DNA of 64,000 nt from Methanobrevibacter boviskoreani JH1 (GCF_000320505.1 NZ_BAGX02000020.1:228573-292572); one strand, 5' to 3'; shown: positions 43,753 to 53,366, counted from the stretch's first letter. Numbers and translations: made by a program. The notes: generated by a model not told the origin, from the letters alone.

Positions 43753-43839
43753 ATGACTAAAATACAATGGGCAGCTTTATTTATTATTTTAATCATGGCC
43801 TTAAGTGGTGTAGCATATTTCGTAATACTAGTAGTTTAA
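43753..43839 (+). CDS. 28-residue single-span membrane peptide
   Basis: A short frame, MTKIQWAALFIILIMALSGV then AYFVILVV, encodes one hydrophobic helix with a polar N-terminus. It is preceded by GAGGTAATGAT, as good a ribosome binding site as any in the window, and by a TATA-rich stretch near 43690. It lies 131 bases upstream of ribH. I do not recognise a family; similar one-helix peptides often act as subunits or regulators of membrane complexes. It is below the usual gene-calling size. Confidence 0.5.
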   Translation: MTKIQWAALFIILIMALSGVAYFVILVV

Positions 43840-43970
43840 ATAAATTTTATTTTTCATATTAATGAAAGGTATTTAGATTTGAATTTATGTTTATTTTAAA
43901 AAATAGAATATTTTAAATTTAATCCATATTTTAAGGTATAATAAATTATAAAAATAAAGGAGAGTATAAA

Positions 43971-44396
43971 ATGGGAAAATATAATATTGGAGCAGTTGTT
44001 GCTGAATTTAATTTTGATATTAATCAAAGTATGTTAGGTCTTGCTAAAGAAGAGGCTAAATCAAGAGGTAGTGAAATTACTAAAGTATTTATTGCACCTG
44101 GAGTATTTGATATGGCTCTGCCTATTAAAAAATTACTTGAAAGGGATGACATTGATGCTGTTGTAGCATTAGGTTCTGTAATTGAAGGTGCAACAGACCA
44201 CGACCAAATAGTAGCACAACATGCAGCTCGTAAAATTACTGACTTATCCCTAGATTATGATAAACCTGTAACATTAGGTATTAGTGGTCCAGGTATGACA
44301 AGACTTGATGCACATAAACGTATTGACTATGGTAAAAAAGCTGTAGAAGCAGCTATTAAACTTTTAGATAGATTAGAAGAACTTGAAGAAGAATAA
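43971..44396 (+). CDS. ribH: 6,7-dimethyl-8-ribityllumazine synthase
   Basis: RibH joins 5-amino-6-ribitylaminouracil with dihydroxybutanone phosphate to make the riboflavin precursor. The 141-residue archaeal form has VAEFNFDINQSMLGLA (ribityl-pyrimidine binding), VAPGVFDMALPIKKLL-type segment as IAPGVFDMALPIKKLL, and DAVVALGSVIEGATDHDQIV with the catalytic-site His. Riboflavin and F420 both need its substrate. ATG 43971 follows GGAGAGTATAAA. It lies 101 bases before marker protein 11, in the same direction. Confidence 0.93.
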   Translation: MGKYNIGAVVAEFNFDINQSMLGLAKEEAKSRGSEITKVFIAPGVFDMALPIKKLLERDDIDAVVALGSVIEGATDHDQIVAQHAARKITDLSLDYDKPVTLGISGPGMTRLDAHKRIDYGKKAVEAAIKLLDRLEELEEE

Positions 44397-44497
44397 ACTT
44401 TAATTTGTCTTATTGAAAATTGAAAAATTTTCTTTCAATTTATTTTATTTATATAAAAAAAGCTTTTTTTAAATATTATTTATTTTTAGATGATTCT

Positions 44498-45430
44498 ATG
44501 GAAATATTAAAACCTGAAGATTTAAAAAAAAGATATGATGACCCTTGGATAGCACCATATAAGAAAGTTTTGACAATGGTAGATAATGATACAGTTGAAA
44601 TTGTTGAGTATCATTCATGTATATCAGGATCACATTGGTTAGTAAACCAATATAAGCATAGTAGTCCATTGATTAAAAAAGCATATCGTGATGGAAACAA
44701 ACATATATTTATTGGAAAAGTTGGTAAATCACCACTGGATTTAAAAGCAAGTTATAATGCTGCTGGAATTGAAGAGATTCAGGCAGATGGCGATGAGGTT
44801 AAAGTAACCCATGCAGGACTTGCAGGTGCAGGTGTTGGAGCTGCAATGTGCAGAGGTATGGGTGACGGAGTAAAGTATATCCAACTTTTAAAAGAAGGTG
44901 GAGGCTCTAAACTAGGAAAAGCAGTTGTAGTTACTCCAAAACTTGAGAAAGTTGTTATTGGTATAGATGATACCGATATAAAAGATAAAGGTGCAACCTG
45001 GACCATGGCACATAACATTGGTGAGGAATTAAAAGAGGAAGGATTTGAATACTTGGACCATGTTATATGTCAATTATACCCTAAGAATCCTCATAAAACT
45101 CAAAATTGTGTTTCAATTGCACTGACCTTTGCAGTAAAAGAGGAGGATAAGGATAAACTTATCAACAGAATAGTTGAACTTCTTAAAAGGGACACACTAT
45201 CAAATGAAACATCAATTGCAGTTAAAACCGGAATTGAGATACCTGAAAAATTAAGAAAGTATGCACATAAAACAAAAACAGGTATGATGGATGTAGAGAC
45301 ATCTGAGAAAATAGCAGATGAGTTAGGTATAGATCTTATTGCAGTTACAGGAGACCATGGAAAGATTGGCGCTCTTGCAGCTTTAGGTTTATATGACGAT
45401 CCTGATGAGGCTGTTAAAATATATAATTAA
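44498..45430 (+). CDS. Methanogenesis marker protein 11
   Basis: A protein of about 310 residues conserved in methanogens with unproven biochemical role. Recognition rests on KKRYDDPWIAPYKKVLTMVD near the start, VEYHSCISGSHWLVNQY near 45, and the central VVIGIDDTDIKDKGATWTMA near 150, an 'IDDTD' motif as in tRNA-modifying and small-molecule-binding proteins. The ATG at 44498 gives the family start MEILKPEDLK; an earlier in-frame ATG at 44420 would add a 26-residue hydrophobic lead without family support. Ends at a hairpin/T-tract. Confidence 0.88.
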   Translation: MEILKPEDLKKRYDDPWIAPYKKVLTMVDNDTVEIVEYHSCISGSHWLVNQYKHSSPLIKKAYRDGNKHIFIGKVGKSPLDLKASYNAAGIEEIQADGDEVKVTHAGLAGAGVGAAMCRGMGDGVKYIQLLKEGGGSKLGKAVVVTPKLEKVVIGIDDTDIKDKGATWTMAHNIGEELKEEGFEYLDHVICQLYPKNPHKTQNCVSIALTFAVKEEDKDKLINRIVELLKRDTLSNETSIAVKTGIEIPEKLRKYAHKTKTGMMDVETSEKIADELGIDLIAVTGDHGKIGALAALGLYDDPDEAVKIYN

Positions 45431-45470
45431 TTAAATAATTATATTCTATTTTTTACTTTTTACTTTTTTT
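45421..45470 (+). terminator. Hairpin plus repeated T-tracts after marker protein 11
   Basis: A 9-bp A/T stem (45421-45429 and 45436-45444) overlaps the stop codon. Three T-tracts follow within 25 bases (45449-45470). This suits archaeal oligo-T termination. Confidence 0.55.
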
Positions 45471-45970
45471 AAAATTAGCCAGAGTTATAAAAAATTCAAA
45501 TAACCATATAATACTTAGTTAACAATTTAGAAACCATTCATTTAAAGACTCTATTACGGTTAATTAATGTCTTAAATACAATTAAATAGTACATCAAATA
45601 TTATAAAATATTTATAAACTTAAAAAATCAAATCAGTGAAATCTAGTTTTATACAAGTCTTATAGTTTTTTGTATAGATGTTTAAAATCCCATATGAATT
45701 AAATTTTATTTTATTCAAAAAAATTTACTTTAAAATCCCAATTTTTAAAAAATTAATTGTTTTAATTAATTTTATCTACTTTTACTAAATGTTATATGGA
45801 TATTTTCAAATCATTTTAGAAAATATTAAAAATGTTAAGATATTTATTATAAATTGTACATTTTTTATTGATGTACGTTAAGGGGGAATTTCAGTTTTTA
45901 CTCTAATATTTAAAAAAAGGTTTTTTATTAATTTTTAGATTATTTAATTTTTTTCATAAAGCAATTCTGA
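45431..45970. other. Intergenic region before the adhesin remnant
   Basis: About 500 bases of A/T-rich DNA past the terminator. No frame continues the adhesin upstream, and no start or signal peptide for it is present. It may be eroded adhesin sequence. Confidence 0.5.
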
Positions 45971-47191
45971 AAATCTGTAATTGCAAGTTTAAAATCAGAT
46001 AATACAGAGTTAACTAGTAAATATGCAGAATTTACAGTAAGAAAAGCTTCACCAGCAATCACTGTTACAGGAGTTGACATAAGCTATGGTAATGATGAGA
46101 CTGTAACAGCCACATTAACTGGAGTAAACAATACAGGATTAAATGATACCATCACTTTAACAATCAACAACACTGAATATAATATCACAATAATTGACGG
46201 TGTTGGTTCAGCAGTTATCAGTAATCTTTCAGCAGGTACCTACAATGTTAATGTAGTTTACATTGGAAACGATAATTATACATCAGCTAATGGAAAATCT
46301 GAATTTGAAGTTTCACCAATTACAACTAAACTTAATGTTGGTTTTGATAATAAAGCTAATATTATTGTTAGATTAGTTGATGCTAATGGTAATCCTATTA
46401 GTAATGCAGATATTAGTTATTTAGTTAATAATACTACAGTTAGCACTGTTTTAGTTACTGATGAAAACGGTAATGCTCAAATCAATAATCTAACAGGAAA
46501 TAATTATATTACCTTAATATATGGTGGTAACAATAATTACATAGGAACTAACTCCTCAGAACATGTTGTAATGGTTCCTAAACCAGAAAGAATTGCAAGT
46601 CAAATTATATCCTCTGATTTTAATCAGACTGCTGTTGATTATGTTAAGGGTGAACGTGGTGGATACTTTGTAGTTGCACTTAAGGATTCTGAAGGTAATG
46701 CTTTAGCTGGCAAACACATTAGTATTGGTTTCAATGGTAAGGTTTATAACCGTACAACCGATGAAAACGGTAGTGCTCGTCTTCAAATTAATCTTCCAAA
46801 TGCAGGTGTCTATACTTTTGCTACTGCGTTTTTAGGTGACGATGAGTGTAATGGTAGTTTTGTTGTAAACAAGATTACAGTCACTAAAAAACCTACAGCT
46901 ATCACTGTTAAAGGAACTCAACCTGTTAAAGTAAGATCCTACAGAACCTTAACCTTTAATTTAAAGGGTGTTAAGGCAACCAGTAAATCATCCTATGTTA
47001 ATGCTGCTGGTAGAACATTAAAGGTCACTGTTAATGGTAAGACATATACCTTAAAGACCGACAAGAATGGTAAAGCCACCTTAAAAGTTAGATTTACTAG
47101 AACCGGTACCTATACTATTAAGACTGCATTTGCAGGTGACGGTACCTTTAATGCTAAGACAATGAACAGCAAGATAACTGTAAGAAGATAA
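45971..47191 (+). pseudogene. Adhesin-like Ig-repeat protein, 5'-truncated remnant
   Basis: An open frame of 406 codons begins directly after an in-frame TGA (45968) with no start codon. Its first ATG (46571) lies in mid-domain and lacks a ribosome binding site. The protein is a string of about four Ig-like β-sandwich repeats, seen as ITVTGVDISYGNDETVTATL, then VRLVDANGNPISNADISY, then ALKDSEGNALAGKHISIGFN, ending with YTLKTDKNGKATLKVRFTRT and GTYTIKTAFAGDGTFNAKT. This is the C-terminal part of methanogen surface adhesin-like proteins, normally 1000 or more residues with a signal peptide. The 5' part is missing, so it is read as a pseudogene. Confidence 0.8.
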
Positions 47192-47942
47192 AAATTAGAT
47201 TTTTTTAAAATAGTCATTAACTTGACTATTTCTCTATTTCTTTTAAATAAAAATTTTTAATATTTCAATCACCTATGAAAAAGGTTAAAGACTTATTATA
47301 TTTAATTAAATCACATTTAAAACCCATATCACTAATTTTATATAATAAAATTTAATAGCATTTTAAAAATTTAATAAAATTAATTTTTACATTTAATCAC
47401 TGAAATTTTAAATATTAGGTTTTTTTGTTAAAAGTTATTTAATTTTATAAAAACTAATTTTGGACCCTTTAAATTCCATTTTTACATATGAAATAATATT
47501 TAAAACATGAACTAATCATATGATACCTTTTTTATTGGATTTTTCCATTGCCTTGACCATACCTTTTATAAAAAAAGACCAAATTAGATTTTAAAAAAAC
47601 TATAAATCATAGATGCATGAAAACTTTCTTAAAATAAAATAAAAGATATCCAAAATAATATCCAATATAAAATAATTAAAACTAAAATAATCGATAAAGA
47701 TTTTCAATTTAAAAAGAACTAATGAAATCTACAAAAAAATAGAACACTCCATCTATATCTATACATATCACAAAAAAAATTTAAGACCTATTTTAAATAC
47801 GATTTAAGATTCAAGACACAAAGATCAATAATATGCTTTTAAACAAAAAAATAGTTTAATTAAAATCCTAAAAATAGAAAAAAGAGATAGAAATAAAATA
47901 AATTTAAAATTTATATGATTTTTTATATAAAATAATCAAAGC
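47192..47942. other. Long intergenic region between convergent adhesin remnant and GT2 gene
   Basis: About 750 bases with only the hairpin at 47208-47231. Some short frames exist (for example 26 codons from 47275) but none has a ribosome binding site. No RNA gene is recognised. Confidence 0.5.
47208..47231 (+). terminator. Hairpin after the adhesin remnant
   Basis: A perfect 9-bp stem AAATAGTCA/TGACTATTT with a six-base loop begins 17 bases past the stop codon. A T7 tract lies just before it and C/T-rich bases after it. It is probably the original terminator of the adhesin gene. Confidence 0.6.
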
Positions 47943-49718
47943 TTATTGATTGTCATCTGTTTCTGTAGTAGTATAATCCTCATTGGAACCGTTATTAATA
48001 TTAGTACTATTTGTTGTTTGATTTGTTAAAACAAAACTCAAGAAAGTTCCATCATTAGTATCAACAGCATTTCTAACAGATGATGTGTCACCTTTAGATC
48101 TTAACTCTATGCTATGAACACCATAGTCACATTGGAAAGTACGATTATTTGTAATGTTATCAACTGTAAATGTACCTACCAATTCACCATTTACATCGAT
48201 TTCATAGGTTTTATTTTCTTCAAATATTGCTGATGTTGTTGCAATATAATGATTATCTATATAAATATCAAATGTTGATGCGTTAATAGATTTATACTCA
48301 ACATTATAGTTTTCAGTTATGTTATAAGACAGATCAGAGATATTCAAAGCACGGACCGTGTGATGAACTAAAGCTCCATTAAATGTTGAAGCAATATGAG
48401 AATTCGGTATAATCTCCCCACTTCTAATATTCAAATGTCTTCTCAAATCTTTTGAAACCCTTAGAGTATTATCCTCATTCTGTCTTGTTTTATTTATTGA
48501 GTAAACATCATCATTTATATAGACAGTATCTCCATAATTCATTTGCAGCGTTTGCAAAGCTTGATACGGCATTCTAATAATATCTGATTCATTCTCTATT
48601 GCACTATCCACAGTATAGGGACCTCTAACAGCGATATGATTATCAGATCCATGACCAAATATTACAAGATTTCTTGATGTAGCCTCAATAGATATCTGTC
48701 CGTTATCTCCAATGGTAGCTGCAGAGATAAATGTAGATATCATTAAAATCAATACAAAGAATACTATGATAATTGGAAAATGCATTTTAATAAAGGATAC
48801 CAGAACATTTTTATTGGTTGGAGCTTTCCTAAATACTGTTATCGACCTTAAAATCAGTATTATTATATAAATAATAGCCAATATAATACCTAAGAAAATA
48901 AATATTACACTTAATTGATAAGGTACTTGAGGAACAAAGAACAATAAAAACAGACCTAAAATAGCTAATGTTAATCCTAAAATGGACATTCTAATATAGT
49001 TTCCCAAGGTATCAATCATTGATATACGTCCATAATCCATAGCACGTGTAATGATTGTTCTTACAACCTCATTGGCCATTTCATGTAAATCACTCAATGG
49101 AGACATGTCATGTTGAATATCTCCAATATCAATTTCCATGATTTTAATTCCTCTAACATCAGCATCTAAAACAATACCAACATCAACACCATAATCACTT
49201 TCAAAATTAAGTTTATTTAAAACTGAACGTTTTGCAGCAAATTGACCACTTAATGGCTGATCATAATTAATCTCAGGAAAGAAAAAATTTAAAAGAGGCT
49301 TTGCAGTAAGTTCTGTTACACGGCCACTTTCCCTTGAGAACTTAGTCTTTGTAATATCTGTTTCACCATTAAGAATAGGTTTAATAATCAAATCTACTTT
49401 TTCCTGAGTTAAATTTTTAATATCTGCATCTATAAAAGCGATAATATCTGCTTTAGAAGAATTTACACCTGTTTTAATAGCTGCTCCTTTACCTTTATTA
49501 ACTTTATGATTAATTACACGGGCACCAGCGGATTTAGCCTCGGATTCTGTATTATCAGTAGAACCATCATTTACTACAATTACTTCGTGAATATAATCCA
49601 ATTGTTTTATAACACCAATTACAGTAGCAACAGACTCTTCCTCATTAAATGCAGGTATTACAACATCAACAGTTAAGTTTTTAGAACTAGAATCAGAAGA
49701 CTTTCTAAAGTTAAACAA
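47943..49718 (-). CDS. Family 2 glycosyltransferase with membrane helices and a large extracellular domain
   Basis: 591 residues from a TTG at 49718, seven bases after GAGG; no ATG exists nearby. Residues 15-235 form a GT2 domain of the polyprenyl-phosphate type: TVDVVIPAFNEEESVATVIG, EVIVVNDGSTDNTESEAKSA, IIAFIDADIKNLTQEKVD. Helices follow near 245-315 and 325-350. Then about 200 residues are predicted outside the cell, β-rich (IHSIELRSKGDTSS-like segments), ending in a Thr/Asn/Glu-rich tail with many N-glycosylation sequons (NQT, NST, NGS). Such a fused outer domain is not part of the usual Dpm1/GtrB layout. Function of the outer domain is unknown. Confidence 0.8.
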   Translation of the reverse strand: MFNFRKSSDSSSKNLTVDVVIPAFNEEESVATVIGVIKQLDYIHEVIVVNDGSTDNTESEAKSAGARVINHKVNKGKGAAIKTGVNSSKADIIAFIDADIKNLTQEKVDLIIKPILNGETDITKTKFSRESGRVTELTAKPLLNFFFPEINYDQPLSGQFAAKRSVLNKLNFESDYGVDVGIVLDADVRGIKIMEIDIGDIQHDMSPLSDLHEMANEVVRTIITRAMDYGRISMIDTLGNYIRMSILGLTLAILGLFLLFFVPQVPYQLSVIFIFLGIILAIIYIIILILRSITVFRKAPTNKNVLVSFIKMHFPIIIVFFVLILMISTFISAATIGDNGQISIEATSRNLVIFGHGSDNHIAVRGPYTVDSAIENESDIIRMPYQALQTLQMNYGDTVYINDDVYSINKTRQNEDNTLRVSKDLRRHLNIRSGEIIPNSHIASTFNGALVHHTVRALNISDLSYNITENYNVEYKSINASTFDIYIDNHYIATTSAIFEENKTYEIDVNGELVGTFTVDNITNNRTFQCDYGVHSIELRSKGDTSSVRNAVDTNDGTFLSFVLTNQTTNSTNINNGSNEDYTTTETDDNQ

Positions 49719-50109
49719 GAAAAAACCTCTTTAAATCTTTTAATTATGGATTTAGAAAATGATTAAATTTCCCCATTAATAATTTATTATTAAACTTATT
49801 TATTAAAATAATCTTTTATAAAAATATCCTAACTTTTATATAAATACTATTAAAATTAGATTTTATTAGAATTAAAAATTATAAAGGTCTAATAAAAATT
49901 AGATAGAAAACAAGACAGATTCATTCCAATTGAAACAACCCTTAAAAAATAGAATTAAAAAAATAGAATTGAATATTAGATGCCTTTTTTATGAAAAAAT
50001 ATTATTTAAAGCATTATAACAATAAAAAAACAATAATGGAATACTTTAAAAAAACGGCAAAGTTTAAAATGATATTTAAGAAAGGTGGAAATTAAAGAAA
50101 ATGAAAAAT
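49719..50109. other. Intergenic region between two GT2 genes
   Basis: A/T-rich. The two flanking genes share a strand, but the 390-base gap suggests separate promoters. Nothing else seen. Confidence 0.45.
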
Positions 50110-51054
50110 CTAATTATCTTTCTTATTGCCGGCATCTCTTGCAAGACGAATTAATGTTAAATGTTGTTCAAAGTTTTGGTCATGTTGTTTTTTAAGAACA
50201 TGTAATATTACACCACTTAAGAATATCATTACAGCAGTTAAGAATACTACACCTACGGAAATTAATGTAGGTATTTTTAAAACCGTACCAGTATCTAAAA
50301 AAGAAATCAACACAGGATAGAAATAAGCAAATGCAATAATTAAAAGAATTAATGTCATTAATGAAAAGAAAGACAAAGGTCTAGTATCTCTAAATAATGA
50401 TAAAATAACTCTTATAACTTTAAAACCATCACTGAAAGTATTTAATTTAGAGAAACTACCGTCAGCCCTATCCCTATAATCAATAGGAACTTCAACAAGT
50501 TTAAAATTGTGATTTAAAGCAAATATGGACATTTCAGTTTCTATTTCAAATTCCTTAGAATGGACTGGATATGATTTTACAAAGTCATAGTCAAATGCTC
50601 TCATTCCAGTCATAATGTCATGTAGGTCACTGTCAAAGATTTTATTAATGGATTTTCTAACAAAGATATTACCACTATTATGGAAAGGACGTTTATTCTC
50701 GGTAAAATATGTAGAGGATAGTCTATCTCCAATTACCATGTCTGCTCTCTTTTCCAATATTTCCTTTTCTAGTTCAGGAGCAGCTTCAGCAGGATAAGTA
50801 TCATCACCATCTACCATAATATAACAGTCTGCATCAATATCCCTAAACATTGATCTAACTACATTACCCTTTCCCTGTCTATATTCATATCTTACAATTG
50901 CCCCTTCTGCTTTCGCTATTTTATCTGTACCGTCTGTGGAATTATTATCATAGACATAGATATCTGCATGTGGCATTACCCTTTGAAAGTCATTAATAAC
51001 CTTTTTAATAGTTACTGCCTCATTATAACATGGAATCAAAATAACCGTTCTCAT
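50110..51054 (-). CDS. Dolichyl/polyprenyl-phosphate glycosyltransferase (Dpm1/GtrB-like)
   Basis: 314 residues: GT2 domain with RTVILIPCYNEAVTIKKVI, IYVYDNNSTDGTDKIA, CYIMVDGDDTYPAEAAPELE (DXD site) and DLHDIMTGMRAFDYDFV near 140. Two C-terminal helices (about 230-250 and 262-285) fit the GtrB type, which makes a polyprenyl-phosphate-linked sugar and presents it at the outer face. Membrane glycosyltransferases of the GT-C type, such as the DUF2142 proteins here might be, use such donors. The ATG at 51054 follows GTGATTTA. Divergent from DUF2142 copy D. Confidence 0.88.
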   Translation of the reverse strand: MRTVILIPCYNEAVTIKKVINDFQRVMPHADIYVYDNNSTDGTDKIAKAEGAIVRYEYRQGKGNVVRSMFRDIDADCYIMVDGDDTYPAEAAPELEKEILEKRADMVIGDRLSSTYFTENKRPFHNSGNIFVRKSINKIFDSDLHDIMTGMRAFDYDFVKSYPVHSKEFEIETEMSIFALNHNFKLVEVPIDYRDRADGSFSKLNTFSDGFKVIRVILSLFRDTRPLSFFSLMTLILLIIAFAYFYPVLISFLDTGTVLKIPTLISVGVVFLTAVMIFLSGVILHVLKKQHDQNFEQHLTLIRLARDAGNKKDN

Positions 51055-51485
51055 TAAATCACAAAACCCTTAAATTTTTAATTATTTATGTATTTTATTT
51101 AATAAAAATTTTTTTATATAAAAATAAATAAGGTATTGAAATGAATTATTACAAGATAAAATAGAAAAGTATAGTCCAATTATTATCTGTACAACTAAAG
51201 TATAAATTCTAAAAATCATGAAAAAGACATGAGTTTATTCACCTATTTTATAAAAATTTTAATCTCTTATATTTATTCAAACTTAATTAAAGATAATGAT
51301 TAATGTATCTATTTAATTAAATATAATTGGAATATGTTAAAGAATTCCTAAATTCCGTCTAGGCATTATTAAAAAATATAATTAGAAATTTTTAAGTTAA
51401 AAAAAATACAATAATTTTAATATTATTAATTTCTAAAATATATAATAATTGATGATTTTAATTTTGTGTGATTTTTGGTGGAAAA
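51055..51485. other. Divergent promoter region between GtrB-like gene and DUF2142 copy D
   Basis: A/T-rich spacer that must hold promoters for both genes. The divergent placement of a polyprenyl-phosphate sugar synthase and a possible user of that donor is of interest. No gene seen. Confidence 0.5.
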
Positions 51486-53084
51486 ATGGGGGAAAACTCT
51501 TCTTTAAGGCTTAACTTAATAAGTCTATTAAACAATCTTGAAAAAAACAAATGGTATTTATTATTATATGTAATAATGATTTTATCATTTTCACTTTTTC
51601 AACTATTCGCTTATAACCATCATGCTTCTGTAAAGCGTGAAGTAATTACCTTGTTTTTACTTATATTAATAGGTATTATCCTATTATTATATAGAAATAG
51701 TAATAAAGAGAAGATACATAGAATAGCTTTCGTGACTATTATAGTGTTTGGAATTATAACCTTAGTATTATCACCAATACTTGTTGGCTGTGATGAGGAT
51801 GAACATTTAGCAAGAACGGATTTAACCTCAGAGGGTGTTTTCATCCCCCACTATGAACAGATCGGTTCCCATAGAGGGTATATTGTTAATGATTATGTTG
51901 TAGCACTTGATGAGAAAACAAGATTTAAAACAATATTCTCATCTGCAACAGATGACAAACCAATAAATAAAAGTTCACATCTGGTTGAAGCGGCATTTGC
52001 TCAGAATGCATTTTATGCCTATCTGCCTCAGGGTTTTGGAGCATTTTTAGCTAAGGAATTGAACCTTACAAATATATGGGTACTCTGGTTAGGAGGTATT
52101 ATGAACCTTCTCATGTATGCATGTGTGGCATCATATGCTGTTAAAAAGACACCGATACTAAAGGTTCCGATGTTGATGATAGCATGTCTACCATTTACCA
52201 TATATGAGGCCACGACTGTAAGTTCAGATGCATTTATCAATTGTTTCTCACTGCTTTTAATGGCATATTTCTTCTCAATGTATAAGACAGAGAAGGCCAG
52301 TGTAAGTAAGGAAAACTTGATAATATTCTATATCTTAGTACTGCTTGTAGGATTAATCAAGCCGCCACTATTGTTATTTGCATGTTTAACCCTAATTATT
52401 CCAAGGGAAAACTACGAGTCTCCATCCTACTTCAAATATGCTTTAATTGGAATAATATTGATATTTATAATAGGAGTCCTATGGAATGTAACCTATTCAA
52501 TGCCGAATATGAGAAGATCACATAGGGGACCTAGGGCCCGGAAATTAAATATTGACACGGTTTTACAGTTGAAATTCATGTTTTCCAGTGTAAAATATTT
52601 CACGGCAGTGATGAGTGACATCTTATCAAAAACATGGTATGTATTTAAAGACTTATTCAGATTCTGTGATTGGCAGGGAAAATATGGTGTATATCAATCT
52701 TCAATATTGGCTTTAATCTTTTTAGTATACTATGGAGTTATAAGCTTTCTATATCCAATAAAATATAAGATAAGTAGAAATAAAAGATTATTTGCCGCTT
52801 TAGTATTTTTAGTCATATATATTGCATTATTCCTAATACAATACTTAACCTGGACACCTGTAGGATCACTTAGAATTCAAGGAGTTCAAGGAAGATACTT
52901 CATACCACTGCTAATATTACTTCCATTTATACTGAATATTAATAGTGAAAATACAAGATATGGTGAAAGAATAAGAAAACACATTACAAAAGAAAGGTTA
53001 GACAACATAAATCTTCTAACCTACATTGTGATTATCGGACTGTTATCCTGTCTACAGATATTAACAGTAGTTTTATATTATTAA
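51486..53084 (+). CDS. DUF2142 family membrane protein, copy D (predicted GT-C-like)
   Basis: About 532 residues, the most divergent of the four paralogues. The outer-loop motif is VGCDEDEHLARTD (near residue 98), the central motif is QNAFYAYLPQGFGA rather than QNPFYGYIPQAIGI, and the end is VQGRYFIPLLIL. A basic loop RRSHRGPRARKLN near 350 is particular to this copy. ATG at 51486 follows GGTGGAAAA and is preferred over the in-frame GTG at 51468. The divergent neighbour is a GtrB-like enzyme. Confidence 0.8.
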   Translation: MGENSSLRLNLISLLNNLEKNKWYLLLYVIMILSFSLFQLFAYNHHASVKREVITLFLLILIGIILLLYRNSNKEKIHRIAFVTIIVFGIITLVLSPILVGCDEDEHLARTDLTSEGVFIPHYEQIGSHRGYIVNDYVVALDEKTRFKTIFSSATDDKPINKSSHLVEAAFAQNAFYAYLPQGFGAFLAKELNLTNIWVLWLGGIMNLLMYACVASYAVKKTPILKVPMLMIACLPFTIYEATTVSSDAFINCFSLLLMAYFFSMYKTEKASVSKENLIIFYILVLLVGLIKPPLLLFACLTLIIPRENYESPSYFKYALIGIILIFIIGVLWNVTYSMPNMRRSHRGPRARKLNIDTVLQLKFMFSSVKYFTAVMSDILSKTWYVFKDLFRFCDWQGKYGVYQSSILALIFLVYYGVISFLYPIKYKISRNKRLFAALVFLVIYIALFLIQYLTWTPVGSLRIQGVQGRYFIPLLILLPFILNINSENTRYGERIRKHITKERLDNINLLTYIVIIGLLSCLQILTVVLYY

Positions 53085-53100
53085 ATTTAATATATACCTA

Positions 53101-53260
53101 CTTTTTTTATAATTTTAACTCAATAATCTAATTTTTTTAACTAAATAAATTCTTAAAAATTTTTCATAAATATATCTAATACTTTTTCTATTACTTTAAT
53201 TCTATAGTCCAATTTTTTAACAAAATAAATTCTTAAAAATTTTTCATAAATTTTATGCTT
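53101..53260. repeat. 80-bp imperfect tandem duplication
   Basis: Two 80-base units (53101-53180 and 53181-53260). The best preserved part, ATAAATTCTTAAAAATTTTT followed by CATAAAT, is identical in both, and the earlier half is diverged. Confidence 0.75.
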
Positions 53261-53343
53261 TTTCCTGAAATTTTTCTAAATCCATTAAAATATTAAATAT
53301 TTAATCTTACAAAATATTATTATTAAAAATTTATTAATCAACT

Positions 53344-53366
53344 AAGACTATTAAATAGTTAGTCTT
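53344..53366. promoter_or_regulatory. Inverted repeat upstream of purE
   Basis: AAGACTA (53344-53350) and TAGTCTT (53360-53366) form a perfect 7-bp inverted repeat around nine bases, about 42 bases before the purE ATG. The position, near the expected promoter, suits an operator. The same motif is not evident before purL, so a shared purine regulator is not supported. Confidence 0.4.

Noticed and set aside
46571-47191. Treating the adhesin as a complete 206-residue gene from ATG 46571
   Set aside because: The ATG lies inside an Ig-like repeat, has no ribosome binding site, and coding sequence continues in frame 600 bases upstream.
47275-47355. 26-codon frame beginning MKKVKDLLYL
   Set aside because: No ribosome binding site and A/T-rich spacer composition; probably chance.
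51233-51306. 24-codon frame beginning MSLFTYFIKI
   Set aside because: No ribosome binding site; short hydrophobic frames are expected by chance here.
53344-53366. Shared purine-regulon operator for purE and purL
   Set aside because: The inverted repeat before purE is not found in the purL upstream region.
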